Below are positions 24,843-33,876 of a stretch of 64,000 bases of DNA, piece by piece. The position numbers and the translations under genes are program-made. Origin of the DNA: a bacterium (lineage in GTDB: Bacteria > Actinomycetota > Acidimicrobiia > Spongiisociales > ZC4RG35); NCBI GenBank assembly GCA_028823995.1, contig JAPPFD010000031.1, positions 58,112-122,111 of the forward strand, read 5' to 3'. The notes under the pieces were generated by a model. That model ran no database searches and had not been told where the DNA came from. It was given only the letters and a program-made list of their open reading frames with translations. Each line of letters begins with the position of its first letter. Position 1 is the first letter of the stretch.

Positions 24843-25529
24843 ATGAGTGAAGACTTTGACTTGGGTTCTCTCGACGACGAAGAACTCGTTGAGCAAATGC
24901 ACGACGATCTCTACGACGGCTTGGCCGACGAGATCGCCGAAGGAACCGAAATTCTACTAGACCGGTCCTGGGATGCCCAAAAGGTGCTTAACGAGGCGCT
25001 GGTAGAGGGCATGAGGATCGTGGGGATAGATTTCCGCGACGGGATCCTCTTCGTGCCCGAGGTCCTCTTGGCTGCCAAGGCCATGAAGGCCGGCATGGAG
25101 ATCCTGCGGCCCATCCTCTCCGCCTCCGGCGTCGAGTCGGTGGGCAAGGTGGTGATCGGCACGGTCAAGGGGGACATCCACGACATCGGGAAGAACCTGG
25201 TGGCGATGATGCTGGAGGGGGCGGGATTCGAGGTGATCAACCTGGGAATCAACACCGACGCCGAGGAATTCCTCACGGCCCTGGAGGAGCACGAGCCCGA
25301 CATTCTGGGGATGTCGGCTCTCCTGACCACCACCATGCCCTATATGAAGGTCGTGATCGACGCCATGAAGGAAGAAGGCATCAGGGAGGAGTACATCGTT
25401 TTGGTAGGAGGCGCTCCCCTCAACGAGGAGTTCGGGGAGGCGGTGGGCGCCGACGCCTACTGCCGGGACGCAGCGGTGGCCGCGGAGACGGCCAAGACGC
25501 TGGTCGAAAAGCAACGCGCCAATGCCTGA
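24843..25529 (+). CDS. mtgC: Corrinoid (methylcobalamin-carrier) protein
   Basis: 228 aa from the ATG at 24843, behind ACAGGAG. A helical cap domain (about 10-95) precedes the cobalamin-binding Rossmann domain with the B12 signature GDIHDIGKNLV (His113 as lower axial ligand), then SALLTTTMP and VLVGGAPL. Size and layout match MtgC/MttC/MtbC-type carriers that accept a methyl from an MttB-family enzyme. First gene of a five-gene methyl-transfer operon; it is separated by 14 bp from the pterin methyltransferase. Confidence 0.92.
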   Translation: MSEDFDLGSLDDEELVEQMHDDLYDGLADEIAEGTEILLDRSWDAQKVLNEALVEGMRIVGIDFRDGILFVPEVLLAAKAMKAGMEILRPILSASGVESVGKVVIGTVKGDIHDIGKNLVAMMLEGAGFEVINLGINTDAEEFLTALEEHEPDILGMSALLTTTMPYMKVVIDAMKEEGIREEYIVLVGGAPLNEEFGEAVGADAYCRDAAVAAETAKTLVEKQRANA

Positions 25530-25543
25530 GACGGGGTGGGGAG

Positions 25544-26473
25544 ATGACTGAGACGGTCGTCTCCTCCGCCACCAGGGAACTGGTGATAGGCCCCAATCGT
25601 CCATTCACGATCATCGGGGAGCGGATCAACCCCACGGGCCGAAAGCTTCTGGCCGCCGAGATGAAGAGGGGAGACTACAGCCGGGTCGAGGCCGACGCCC
25701 TGGCGCAGGTCGCCGCCGGTGCCCACATGCTGGACGTGAACGCCGGCATACCGCTCGCCGACGAGCCGGCCATCCTGGCCGAGGCCGTCCAACTGGTGCA
25801 GTCGCTCACCGACGTGCCCATCTCCATCGACTCCTCGATCGTGGAGGCGTTGGAGGCCGGCCTCGGGGTGTATCAGGGCAAGGCACTGGTCAACTCGGTG
25901 ACAGGTGAGGAGGAGGTGCTGGAACGGGTGTTGCCCCTGGTCGCCAGGCACGGAGCGGCGGTGGTGGCCATCTCCAACGACGAGACCGGCATCTCCGAAG
26001 ACCCCGACGTCCGGTTCGAGGTGGCCCGAAAGATCGTCTCCCGGGCCGCCGACTACGGGATCCCGGCCTGCGATGTGGTGGTGGACCCGCTGGTCATGCC
26101 GATCGGCGCGCTCGCCAACGCCGGCAGGCAGGTGTTCCACATCCTGGGCCGCCTGAGAGACGAGTTGGGGGTCAACTCCACATGCGGAGCGTCGAATGTC
26201 AGCTTCGGACTCCCCAACCGTTCGGCGATCAACTCGGCCTTCCTGACCATGGCGATCAGCGCCGGTCTCACCTCTGCGATAACCAACCCCCTTCACGAGG
26301 AGATCCGCACCGCGGTGATGGCCGCCGACGTGATGATGGCCAACGATCCGGAGTGCGCCCGGTGGATCCGGGCCAACCGGGCCCAGGCTCCGGCGGGCGG
26401 AGAGAGAGGCTCGCGGCGGAGAGGGGGTCGTCGTCGGCGGGCCGGGCGAGGCGCCGATGTCCAGTCCGGCTGA
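25544..26473 (+). CDS. mtgA: Methylcobalamin:tetrahydrofolate methyltransferase (pterin-binding family)
   Basis: 309 aa TIM-barrel of the DHPS/pterin-binding family: IIGERINPTGRKLLAAEM, AGAHMLDVNAGIP, PISIDSS and GASNVSFGLPNRSAIN. These match AcsE/MtvA/MtgA-type enzymes that move a methyl between a corrinoid protein and tetrahydrofolate. A short Arg/Gly-rich tail follows the barrel (about 283-305). The 3' end overlaps the activator gene by 17 bp. With MtgC and MtgB it would complete methyl transfer from betaine to THF. Confidence 0.88.
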   Translation: MTETVVSSATRELVIGPNRPFTIIGERINPTGRKLLAAEMKRGDYSRVEADALAQVAAGAHMLDVNAGIPLADEPAILAEAVQLVQSLTDVPISIDSSIVEALEAGLGVYQGKALVNSVTGEEEVLERVLPLVARHGAAVVAISNDETGISEDPDVRFEVARKIVSRAADYGIPACDVVVDPLVMPIGALANAGRQVFHILGRLRDELGVNSTCGASNVSFGLPNRSAINSAFLTMAISAGLTSAITNPLHEEIRTAVMAADVMMANDPECARWIRANRAQAPAGGERGSRRRGGRRRRAGRGADVQSG

Positions 26474-28451
26474 ACCCAGGATAATTTTCACACCCTCGGG
26501 CCGGAGGGGCCGGGTGCCGCGGGGAACCACGGTGCTCGAGGCCGCCCGCATGGTGGGGGCCGACCTGGCCTCGCTGTGCGGCGGGCGGGGAATCTGCGGG
26601 CGGTGTCAGATGACGCCCGTGTTCGGGACATTCGCCAAGCACGGGATCTCGGTGGGGCCGGAGGCGTTGAGCGAGTGGTCGGAGACCGAGTCCGCATACC
26701 GTCGGCGCCGGGGACTGGAGCCCGACCGGCGGTTGGGATGCATGGCGAAGGTGTGCGGAGATCTCCTGGTGGACGTGCCGCCCGAGAGCCAGACCCACCG
26801 GCAGGTGGTGAGAAAGGACGTGGACGTCGGAAAGCTCCGGCTCGACCCGGTGACCACCCTCCATTACGTGATCACGCCCCCGCCCACCCTGGAGGAGGCG
26901 ACCGGAGACGCCCAACGGCTCCTGCGGGCCCTTGCGGAGCAGTGGGACCTCACCGGGGTGGGAGTGCGGGCGGAGATGCTCGGGACTCTGCAGGAGGCGC
27001 TTCGCGAGGGCCGGGGAAAGGTGACCGCGGCGGTGCGGGACGGCCGGGAGGTGGTGGCGGTGTGGCCCGGATTCTCCGAAGTCGTCCTCGGGGTGGCGGT
27101 GGATGTGGGCTCGACCACCATCGCCGGCCACCTGGCCGACCTGACCAGCGGGGAGATACTGTCCTCTCAGGGATTGATGAATCCCCAGGTGAGGCTGGGT
27201 GAGGACCTGATGAGCAGGGTTTCCTACGCCGCCATGAACGAGGATGGGGGAGCCCGCTTGACCGCCCTGGTCCGCGAGGCGGTCAACGAACTGTGCGCGG
27301 GTCTCCTGGAGTCGGCGGGCGCCGCCCCCGAGTCGGTGCTGGAGATGGTGGTGGTCGGCAATCCAATCATGCATCACCTCTTCCTGGGACTGGATGTGCG
27401 TCCCCTCGGCGAGGCCCCCTTCACCCTGGCGACCGACGGTCCGGTCGAGGTCTCCGCTTCCAGAGTTGGAGTGGACCTTGCAGATGCGGCCCGTGTATAT
27501 CTGCTTCCCTGCATTGCAGGGCATGTGGGCGCGGACGCGGCGGGGATGATCCTTGCCGAGCGGCCCTATGAGTCGGAGGAGATAACCCTCTTGTGTGACA
27601 TCGGGACCAACGCGGAGATCGTGCTGGGCAACTCCGAGCGCCTGCTGGCCGCCTCCAGCCCGACCGGCCCCGCACTGGAGGGGGCCCAGATCTCGTCGGG
27701 CCAGCGGGCGGCGCCGGGAGCGATAGAGAGGGTGCGCATCGATCCCGACACCCTGGAGCCGCGGATTCGCGTAATCGGGATCGATCCCTGGTCGGACGAG
27801 CCGGGGTTCTCGGCGCTGGAGGCGGAGACGCAGGTTACGGGCATCTGCGGGTCGGGGATCATCGAGGCGCTGTCGGAGTTGGCGGCGGCAGGGGTGATTA
27901 CCGCCGACGGCCTCATAGACGGGCGGGCCGCGGAGCGTTCCCGCCGGGTGGTGGAAACCGGACGGACGTTTTCCTATATCCTTTGGGACCAGGGGTCGGA
28001 GGTGCATGTAACTCAGAACGATGTACGGGCGGTGCAACTGGCGAAGGCCGCTCTGCTGGCCGGGGCGCGGCTCCTGATGGACCACCTCGGGACCGACCAT
28101 GTGGACCGGATCCGCTTGGCGGGCGCCTTTGGGTCCCACCTCAGCGCCTCGCACTCGATGGCGCTGGGTTTGATCCCTGAAATCTCTCAGGAGGGGGCTT
28201 CCTCGGCGGGAAACGCGGCCGGGACCGGGGCGCTGATGACCCTCCTGAGCGGGGAGTGCCGGCGGGAGATAGAACATATAACAGAGAGGGTGGAGAAGAT
28301 AGAGACCGCCATAGAGCCCCGATTCCAGGAGCACTTTGTGGAGGCCATGTCCTTTCCGGGCGCTCGGCAGAGCCGAGACGGCGAAGGACGAGTTCACCAG
28401 CGACGATCCAGGCGGGGGACTTCCCGTCGAACAAGAGAGAGGCGAAGATGA
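26457..28451 (+). CDS. Reductive activator of corrinoid enzymes (RamA/RACE-like, ferredoxin-ASKHA)
   Basis: 664 aa. The N-terminal 2Fe-2S plant-type ferredoxin domain has C41, C47, C50 and C95 (LCGGRGICGRC...LGCMA). The rest is the DUF4445/ASKHA ATPase module: VAVDVGSTTIAGHLADL, NPQVRLGEDLMSR, VVGNPIMHHLFLGL, CDIGTNAEIVLG and LAGAFGSHL. Such proteins reduce inactive Co(II) corrinoid back to Co(I) at the expense of ATP. It sits between the methyltransferase genes with overlaps on both sides (17 bp upstream, ATGA downstream), so it is co-translated with the carrier it repairs. The last ~25 residues are very Arg-rich. Confidence 0.92.
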   Translation: MSSPAEPRIIFTPSGRRGRVPRGTTVLEAARMVGADLASLCGGRGICGRCQMTPVFGTFAKHGISVGPEALSEWSETESAYRRRRGLEPDRRLGCMAKVCGDLLVDVPPESQTHRQVVRKDVDVGKLRLDPVTTLHYVITPPPTLEEATGDAQRLLRALAEQWDLTGVGVRAEMLGTLQEALREGRGKVTAAVRDGREVVAVWPGFSEVVLGVAVDVGSTTIAGHLADLTSGEILSSQGLMNPQVRLGEDLMSRVSYAAMNEDGGARLTALVREAVNELCAGLLESAGAAPESVLEMVVVGNPIMHHLFLGLDVRPLGEAPFTLATDGPVEVSASRVGVDLADAARVYLLPCIAGHVGADAAGMILAERPYESEEITLLCDIGTNAEIVLGNSERLLAASSPTGPALEGAQISSGQRAAPGAIERVRIDPDTLEPRIRVIGIDPWSDEPGFSALEAETQVTGICGSGIIEALSELAAAGVITADGLIDGRAAERSRRVVETGRTFSYILWDQGSEVHVTQNDVRAVQLAKAALLAGARLLMDHLGTDHVDRIRLAGAFGSHLSASHSMALGLIPEISQEGASSAGNAAGTGALMTLLSGECRREIEHITERVEKIETAIEPRFQEHFVEAMSFPGARQSRDGEGRVHQRRSRRGTSRRTRERRR

Positions 28452-29986
28452 GCAGCAGAAGAAGAAGATCTGGAGGCCGGGCGGCTCGGGCCGCGGCTCG
28501 CGCTGCAGCCCGGCGGGAGATGGAGAAGTCTCCGTTCCTGACCAGCAACCTCGCACCCTACGAGGTGCTGAGCACGGAGGGTCTGGAAGTCATCGAGAAC
28601 AACGCGGAGATCATCCTGGAGAGAGTCGGGGTAGATATCACCGACGACCGGGCGGTGAAAGACTTCGCGGAAGCCGGCGCCGACGTCGATGGGACCAGGG
28701 TCCGTTTCCCGCGGGGGATGTGCCGCCAACTCATCACAGCCACCGCCCCGTCGTCCTTCACCCAGGTGGCCCGCAATCCCGCCAAATCGGTGGTGATCGG
28801 TGGAAAGAACATGGTCCTGGCCCCCACCTACGGTTCCCCCTTCGTCCGGGACCTTGAGGGAGGTCGCCGCTATGCCACCCTGGAGGACTTCCACAATTTC
28901 GTCAAGCTGGCATACATGTCTCCCTACCTCCATCACTCGGGAGGGACGGTGTGCGAGCCGGTGGACATCCCCATCCCCAAGCGCCACCTCGACATGGTGT
29001 ACGCCCACATGCGTTATTCGGACAAGCCTTTCATGGGCTCGGTTACCGCTCCTCACCGGGCGGCCGACTCGGTGGAGATGGCCGCTCTGCTCTTCGGGGA
29101 GGACTTCCTGGAAGAGAACACGGTGGTCATCTCGCTGTGCAACGCCAACTCCCCTCTCACCTGGGACCGGGCCATGCTGGGCTCGGCGCGCGAGTACGCA
29201 AGCCGCAACCAGGGAGTCATCATCACACCATTCATCCTGGCGGGCGCCATGGCGCCGGTCACGGTGGCAGGGGTTGCGGCCCAGACCCTGGCGGAAGCGC
29301 TGGTGGGTCTGTCCTACACCCAGGTGGTGAGGCCGGGGGCCCCGGTGATCTTCGGGTCGTTCGCATCCTCGCTCTCCATGCAGTCGGGAGCGCCGACCTT
29401 CGGCACCCCGGAGCCGACCATCACCCTGTTCGTGCTGGCCCAGTTGGCTCGGCGGCTGGGAGTCCCGTTCCGCTCGGGCGGAAACCTCACCGCCTCGAAG
29501 ATCCCGGACGCCCAGGCCGCCTACGAGTCGGCCGCCACCTTCCAGCCCACGCTCTTGGCCGGAATCAACTTCGTCCTTCACGCGGCCGGATGGCTGGAGG
29601 GAGGGCTGACCATGGGGTATGAGAAGTTCGTCCTGGACACCGATCAGTGCGGGATGGCCGAGGCCCTCCTGAAGGGAGTGGACCTTTCGGAGAACGGGCA
29701 GGCCCTGGAGGCGGTGATCGAGACCGGTCCGGGCCAGCACCACCTTGGCTCGGCCCACACCCTGGCCAACTTCGAGACCGCCTTCTACCGGTCGTTCACC
29801 GCCGACAGCAACAGCTTCGAGCAGTGGTCGGAGGAAGGCGCCCTCGAAGCCGCCGAGCGGGCCAACTCGTTGTGGAAGAAGTCCCTCGCCGAGTACCAGG
29901 CGCCTCCCTTGGACGAGGCGGCGGACGAGGCGCTCCGCGAGTACATCGCCAAGAAGAAGCAGTTCTATCCCGATTCGGAGGTGTAG
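28448..29986 (+). CDS. mtgB: MttB-family methyltransferase without pyrrolysine; probable glycine betaine:corrinoid methyltransferase
   Basis: 512 aa from the ATG overlapping the activator stop. After an Arg/Ala-rich N-terminus typical of this family comes the MttB TIM barrel (LSTEGLEVIENNAEIILERVG, YGSPFVRDLEGGRRYATLED, LHHSGGTVCEP, FGSFASSLSMQSGAPTFG, HAAGWLEGGLTMGYEKFVLD). True trimethylamine methyltransferases read an in-frame amber codon as pyrrolysine; here the frame is open without any amber, as in MtgB-type enzymes acting on glycine betaine. Carnitine or gamma-butyrobetaine (MtcB-like) or proline betaine (MtpB-like) are alternative substrates for non-Pyl homologues. Confidence 0.88.
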   Translation: MSSRRRRSGGRAARAAARAAARREMEKSPFLTSNLAPYEVLSTEGLEVIENNAEIILERVGVDITDDRAVKDFAEAGADVDGTRVRFPRGMCRQLITATAPSSFTQVARNPAKSVVIGGKNMVLAPTYGSPFVRDLEGGRRYATLEDFHNFVKLAYMSPYLHHSGGTVCEPVDIPIPKRHLDMVYAHMRYSDKPFMGSVTAPHRAADSVEMAALLFGEDFLEENTVVISLCNANSPLTWDRAMLGSAREYASRNQGVIITPFILAGAMAPVTVAGVAAQTLAEALVGLSYTQVVRPGAPVIFGSFASSLSMQSGAPTFGTPEPTITLFVLAQLARRLGVPFRSGGNLTASKIPDAQAAYESAATFQPTLLAGINFVLHAAGWLEGGLTMGYEKFVLDTDQCGMAEALLKGVDLSENGQALEAVIETGPGQHHLGSAHTLANFETAFYRSFTADSNSFEQWSEEGALEAAERANSLWKKSLAEYQAPPLDEAADEALREYIAKKKQFYPDSEV

Positions 29987-29988
29987 CG

Positions 29989-30858
29989 GTGGCATCTGCC
30001 TATACCGAACGGTTGAACGGCGTGGGTCCGGCCACCCGTTCGGCGATCGCCGAGGTTCTCGAGAACGCCCGCTACGAGATCATCCCTCTGAAGAACGCGG
30101 TGACCCAGGCCGCCCACCTGCCCCCGGGCTCGGTGATCACCGTGACCGCTTCTCCCAACAAGGGAATGGAAGCCACCATGGACCTGGCAGCGGAACTGGC
30201 CGAAGCCGGCTTCGACGTGACCCCTCACCTCTCGGCTCGCCTCCACCGGGACCGCGCCCATCTGGAAGCGACCCTGGACAGGGCGGCGGAACTGGGTCTT
30301 CGTCGAGCCTTCGTGGTGGGGGGAGACCACCTCCACCCCGGCGAGTTCTTCGACGGGATCTCCCTGTTGCGGGCCATGGAGGAGATCGGCCACCCCTTCG
30401 AGGAGGTGGGAATCCCCGCCTACCCGGAGGGGCATCCGGTGATCCCGGACGCCAAACTCGAAGAGGCGCTGTCGGAGAAGCAACCCTACGCGCACCACCT
30501 GGCCACCCAGATGTGTTTCGACGCCCAGGCGATTCGCTCGTTCCTGTCCGGCGCCCGGAGCCGGCGGATCGGGCTTCCCGCCCTCCTTGGCGTGCCGGGC
30601 GTGGGAGGGAGGCTGAAGCTGCTGGAGATCTCGGCCCGGATCGGGGTGGGGGACTCGGTGAGGTTTCTCACCAAGAACGCCCGGGTGGTGACCAGGCTCC
30701 TCGGCCCGGGAGGCTACGACCCGGGGGAGTTGCTGGAGGACCTGGGAGACAGCCTGACCGATCCGCTGCTGGGGATCGAGGGACTGCACATTTACACTTT
30801 CAACCGCTGCGAGGCCACCGAGGCCTGGCGACAGGAATACCTGGAGGCCCTGCGGTAG
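29989..30858 (+). CDS. Methylenetetrahydrofolate reductase (MetF)-like protein
   Basis: 289 aa from a GTG two bases after the mtgB stop. MetF TIM-barrel features: VITVTASPNKGMEATMDLA, VTPHLSARLHRDRAHLEATLDRAAELG, FVVGGDHLHPGEF (the position of the FAD-binding RGD region), EVGIPAYPEGHP and GIEGLHIYTFNR. In this operon it would run in the oxidative direction, turning methyl-THF from the corrinoid route into methylene-THF. No MetV partner is present. Last gene of the methyl-transfer operon; the exchanger gene begins 33 bp downstream. Confidence 0.82.
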   Translation: MASAYTERLNGVGPATRSAIAEVLENARYEIIPLKNAVTQAAHLPPGSVITVTASPNKGMEATMDLAAELAEAGFDVTPHLSARLHRDRAHLEATLDRAAELGLRRAFVVGGDHLHPGEFFDGISLLRAMEEIGHPFEEVGIPAYPEGHPVIPDAKLEEALSEKQPYAHHLATQMCFDAQAIRSFLSGARSRRIGLPALLGVPGVGGRLKLLEISARIGVGDSVRFLTKNARVVTRLLGPGGYDPGELLEDLGDSLTDPLLGIEGLHIYTFNRCEATEAWRQEYLEALR

Positions 30859-30890
30859 CGTTTTGCCCCCGACAAGTAAGGTCACGCTGA

Positions 30891-32021
30891 ATGCTGGTTG
30901 ACGCGATCTGGCTGGTCCTGGGCATGGCCGTGCTGATATTCGGGGCGGAGCGGCTGGTCACCGCCGCCGAGCGGCTTGCCCACCACTGGGGGATGTCGAC
31001 CGTCCTGATCGGAGCGGTCGTGGTGGGGTTGGGCACCTCGCTGCCGGAGATGCTCATCTCGGGACTGGCCGCCGCCCGGCCGCAGGGACTCGACCTGGCC
31101 ACCGGCAACATCGTGGGGTCCAACATCGCCAACCTCTCTCTGGTGCTGGGTGTCTCCATGGTGATCACACCTCTCAAGAATGTGGCGGTGGACCTCCGCC
31201 GGGAGTGGCTGGCCATGGTGGCGGGATCGTTGGTTCTGGTGGCCCTGGCCTGGAACAACGCCTTGTCCCGCTGGAACGGGGTGATCCTGATCGCGGGGAT
31301 GGTGTTGGCGTTGATGCTCCTGGTCAAATGGTCCCGCGATCCGCGTCTGATCGGGGAGAGCACAGGCGGAGATCCCGCAGGGGATGGAGACAAACCCCTC
31401 TCGGCTGCCGTCTCGGCGTGGAGGGAAAGGGTGCAGGTGGTGACCCCCGTACGATTCCTCGGGCTCGGGCTTCGCCTGCGGCTCACCCTGTGGAGGGAGA
31501 TCACGATGGCGGTGGTCTCCCTGGCGTTGACCCTGTGGGGAGCGGACCGATTGGTGGATGGAGCAACCGGAATCGCTGACCGCCTCAACATCTCGGGGGG
31601 GCTGGTCGGCCTCACCCTGGTGGCCCTGGGCACGTCTCTTCCCGAGTTGGCCACCGCCGTAGCCGCCGCCCGGCACGGGGACAACGCGCTGGTCATCGGG
31701 AACGTGCTGGGCTCCAATCTCTTCAACGCCCTGGCGGTGGGAGGGATAGCGGGCGTGGTGGGGGACGGCGTCTTCGTGGGCAACTTCAGAGGGAGCCTCC
31801 TCTGGATGCTGGGCGCCGCGGTGGCGGCGGGCGGCATCGCCAACGGTCTGCGAGGAGTTGACCGTCTGCGGATCCACCAGAGCTCCAACCGGGTCCTGAG
31901 AACGCTGGGAACCACCCTGGCCAGGAGCGACGTGGTATTCAACCGGTGGTCGAGGAGCCGGATGGCCGGATGGGTGCTGGTGGTCTTCTACCCCCTGGCC
32001 TTGATACTCGCCGGGCTGTAG
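30891..32021 (+). CDS. Calcium/sodium antiporter family protein (CaCA, YrbG-like)
   Basis: 376 aa membrane protein with two alpha-repeats of the Ca2+:cation antiporter family: VGLGTSLPEML...GNIVGSNIANLSLVLG and LGTSLPELATAVAAARHG...IGNVLGSNLFNALAVGG. About ten membrane segments flank a cytoplasmic loop (about 155-205). Possible Na+/Ca2+ or other cation exchange, perhaps balancing sodium or charge during osmolyte uptake, though this link rests only on the neighbourhood. The gene is on the same strand as the corrinoid operon (33 bp gap) and converges with the IclR gene. Confidence 0.9.
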   Translation: MLVDAIWLVLGMAVLIFGAERLVTAAERLAHHWGMSTVLIGAVVVGLGTSLPEMLISGLAAARPQGLDLATGNIVGSNIANLSLVLGVSMVITPLKNVAVDLRREWLAMVAGSLVLVALAWNNALSRWNGVILIAGMVLALMLLVKWSRDPRLIGESTGGDPAGDGDKPLSAAVSAWRERVQVVTPVRFLGLGLRLRLTLWREITMAVVSLALTLWGADRLVDGATGIADRLNISGGLVGLTLVALGTSLPELATAVAAARHGDNALVIGNVLGSNLFNALAVGGIAGVVGDGVFVGNFRGSLLWMLGAAVAAGGIANGLRGVDRLRIHQSSNRVLRTLGTTLARSDVVFNRWSRSRMAGWVLVVFYPLALILAGL

Positions 32022-32040
32022 ACCAGGGATCCGGAGTCCC

Positions 32041-32805
32041 TCAGAAGGAGTAACCGCCCAGTTCCGCGGTGAGTTGGGCGGCGATGTCGCACAGCATACG
32101 CCCGATCCTGGGCTCCTCGCCCGGCGCGGGGAAGCGGTAGGAGGGCCCGTGCACGCTCAATGAGGCCACGGCCTGGCCGTGGGGATTGAACACGGGTGCG
32201 GCCACCCCGTTGATGTCGTCCGTGTATTCCCGGTGGGTCCAGGCGTAGCCGTACCGGCGGACCGTTTCCAGGCGGGCCATCAAGGCCGCCGGGTCGACAA
32301 GGGTCTGAGGGGTGTGCCTCACCAGGTCCTGCTGCAGGTACCTTCCCAGCCTGTCGGGCTCCCATGTGGAGAGGAACACGAGTCCGGGCGCCACCGTGTT
32401 GTGGGGCAAGGCGAACCCGGTCCAATCCTGCACCTGCACAGAGCGGTCGGCCGTGACCTGGCTGACATAGAGCGTATTGTCTCCTTCCGGCACCGACAGG
32501 GTTGCGTCCTCTCCCAGATGGGAGACCAGGGACTGCAGGTGGGGACGGCTCAACTGCGCCAGCACCTGGGGTGACGTCCCCCCGCCGGCCAGTACCTCCA
32601 AACCGTGGCCGACCCGATAACGACCCCGCTTGCCCACCTGCTCCACCATGTCGAGATGCTGGAGGGTGTCGAGCATGCGGGAAACCGAACTCTTGGGAAG
32701 CCTGGTGACCCTGGCGATCTGGGCCAGACTGGTTCCGTTGGGGGAGGCCACTACCACCCTCAGAACCGCAAAGGCCCTGGTCACCGAACGAACGGGGGAA
32801 GTCAC
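32041..32805 (-). CDS. IclR-family transcriptional regulator
   Basis: 254 aa. N-terminal winged helix (SVTRAFAVLRVVVASPNGTSLAQIARVTRLPKSSVSRMLDTL) and a C-terminal effector-binding domain ending in VASLSVHGPSYRF, standard for IclR proteins. It is divergent to the BKACE-carnitine dehydrogenase operon with a 120-bp intergenic region, the usual arrangement for an IclR regulator of an adjacent catabolic operon. Carnitine, betaine or a CoA intermediate could be the effector (inference). Confidence 0.93.
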   Translation of the reverse strand: MTSPVRSVTRAFAVLRVVVASPNGTSLAQIARVTRLPKSSVSRMLDTLQHLDMVEQVGKRGRYRVGHGLEVLAGGGTSPQVLAQLSRPHLQSLVSHLGEDATLSVPEGDNTLYVSQVTADRSVQVQDWTGFALPHNTVAPGLVFLSTWEPDRLGRYLQQDLVRHTPQTLVDPAALMARLETVRRYGYAWTHREYTDDINGVAAPVFNPHGQAVASLSVHGPSYRFPAPGEEPRIGRMLCDIAAQLTAELGGYSF

Positions 32806-32870
32806 GATGTTTGTCGCCGGGAAGGGAGGTGTGTTCGCATTCTGCCTATCGGTAAAAACGTGCCGCTAGT

Positions 32871-32892
32871 CGGAATGTACTATAATACGGAA
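32871..32892 (+). promoter_or_regulatory. Promoter region of the carnitine-degradation operon
   Basis: A perfect TATAAT (32881-32886) lies 39 bp before the ATG at 32926 and overlaps a near-palindrome GTACTATAATAC; a CGGAA repeat flanks it on each side. No good -35 box is visible at the normal spacing, suggesting an activated or regulated promoter. The divergent IclR protein is the likely binder. Confidence 0.5.
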
Positions 32893-32925
32893 CGAATCGC
32901 AGGAGTCAGGGGAAGGAGTCTGGGG

Positions 32926-33864
32926 ATGGCTACTCAAGACAAAGTGATCCTCACCTGCGCGGTCACGGGAAGCTCGCACACCCCCACCATGAACATCGGG
33001 ATACCCGTCACCCCCGAAGAGATGGTGTCCCAGTCGGTGGAAGCGCACTCCCGCGGGGCGGCGGTGATCCACATTCACGCTCGCGATCCTCTCAGCGGCC
33101 GGCCCAGTCCCGACGTGGGGCTCTTCCGGGAGTACTGCGCGGGCATCAAAGAGCAGTGTGACGCGGTGATCAGCATCACCACCGGAGGGGCCACCGGCCA
33201 GACCGTCGAGGAACGACTGGCGGTGATCAAGGCGCTGCAGCCCGAGTTGGCCACCTGCAATCTGGGGACCATGAACTACGGGCTGTTCCAGATGATCCCC
33301 CGTTACGAGGGTCGGTGGAAGTACGACTGGGAAGAGCCGTATCTGGAGTCCACCCGTCATGAGCCGTTCGTGAGCCGCTTCTCCGACATCGAGTACATGC
33401 TCACCGAGTTGACCGAGGAGACCGGCTGTCGCTTCGAGTTCGAGGCATACGACGTCGGGCACCTCTATACATTGGCGTTCTACGCCGACCAGGGCCTGGT
33501 GAAGCCTCCCATCTTCATGCAGTTCGTGGTGGGGACCCTGGGTGGGATCGGCCCGGACGTGGAGAACGTGGTGGCCATGAAGCAGGTCGCCGACCGGCTG
33601 TTCGGGACCGACATCGAGTGGTCGGTGCTGGGGGGAGGCCGCTTTCAGTTCGACATAGTCACCGCAGGCGCGGTGCTCGGGGGCCATGTCCGGGTGGGCC
33701 TGGAGGACGGCATCTATCTGCGGCGCGGACGGCTGGCCGACAACAATGCCGAGCAGGTGGCGAAGATGGTGCGGATCCTCGAGGAGCTTTCCCGCGAGAC
33801 CGCCACTTCCGCGGAGGCCAGGGAGATACTCAATCTCAAGGGCCTTGACAATGTGGCCTTCTGA
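32926..33864 (+). CDS. BKACE-family beta-keto acid cleavage enzyme; probable 3-dehydrocarnitine cleavage enzyme
   Basis: 312 aa from the ATG at 32926, behind GGAAGGAG at 7 bp spacing. BKACE/DUF849 TIM barrel with the zinc motif AAVIHIHARDP (H49, H51), SITTGG, and the C-terminal LGGGRFQF...VRVGLEDGIYL. These enzymes cleave a beta-keto acid with acetyl-CoA to give acetoacetate and a new CoA thioester. The next gene is a carnitine dehydrogenase-thioesterase fusion, which makes 3-dehydrocarnitine the likely substrate and betainyl-CoA the product, as in known aerobic carnitine degradation. Confidence 0.88.
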   Translation: MATQDKVILTCAVTGSSHTPTMNIGIPVTPEEMVSQSVEAHSRGAAVIHIHARDPLSGRPSPDVGLFREYCAGIKEQCDAVISITTGGATGQTVEERLAVIKALQPELATCNLGTMNYGLFQMIPRYEGRWKYDWEEPYLESTRHEPFVSRFSDIEYMLTELTEETGCRFEFEAYDVGHLYTLAFYADQGLVKPPIFMQFVVGTLGGIGPDVENVVAMKQVADRLFGTDIEWSVLGGGRFQFDIVTAGAVLGGHVRVGLEDGIYLRRGRLADNNAEQVAKMVRILEELSRETATSAEAREILNLKGLDNVAF

Positions 33865-33876
33865 CCGGCATTGACG

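Noticed and set aside
28448..29986. Pyrrolysine-containing trimethylamine methyltransferase
   Set aside because: The frame has no internal amber codon and no pyl genes are present; it is a non-pyrrolysine MttB homologue.
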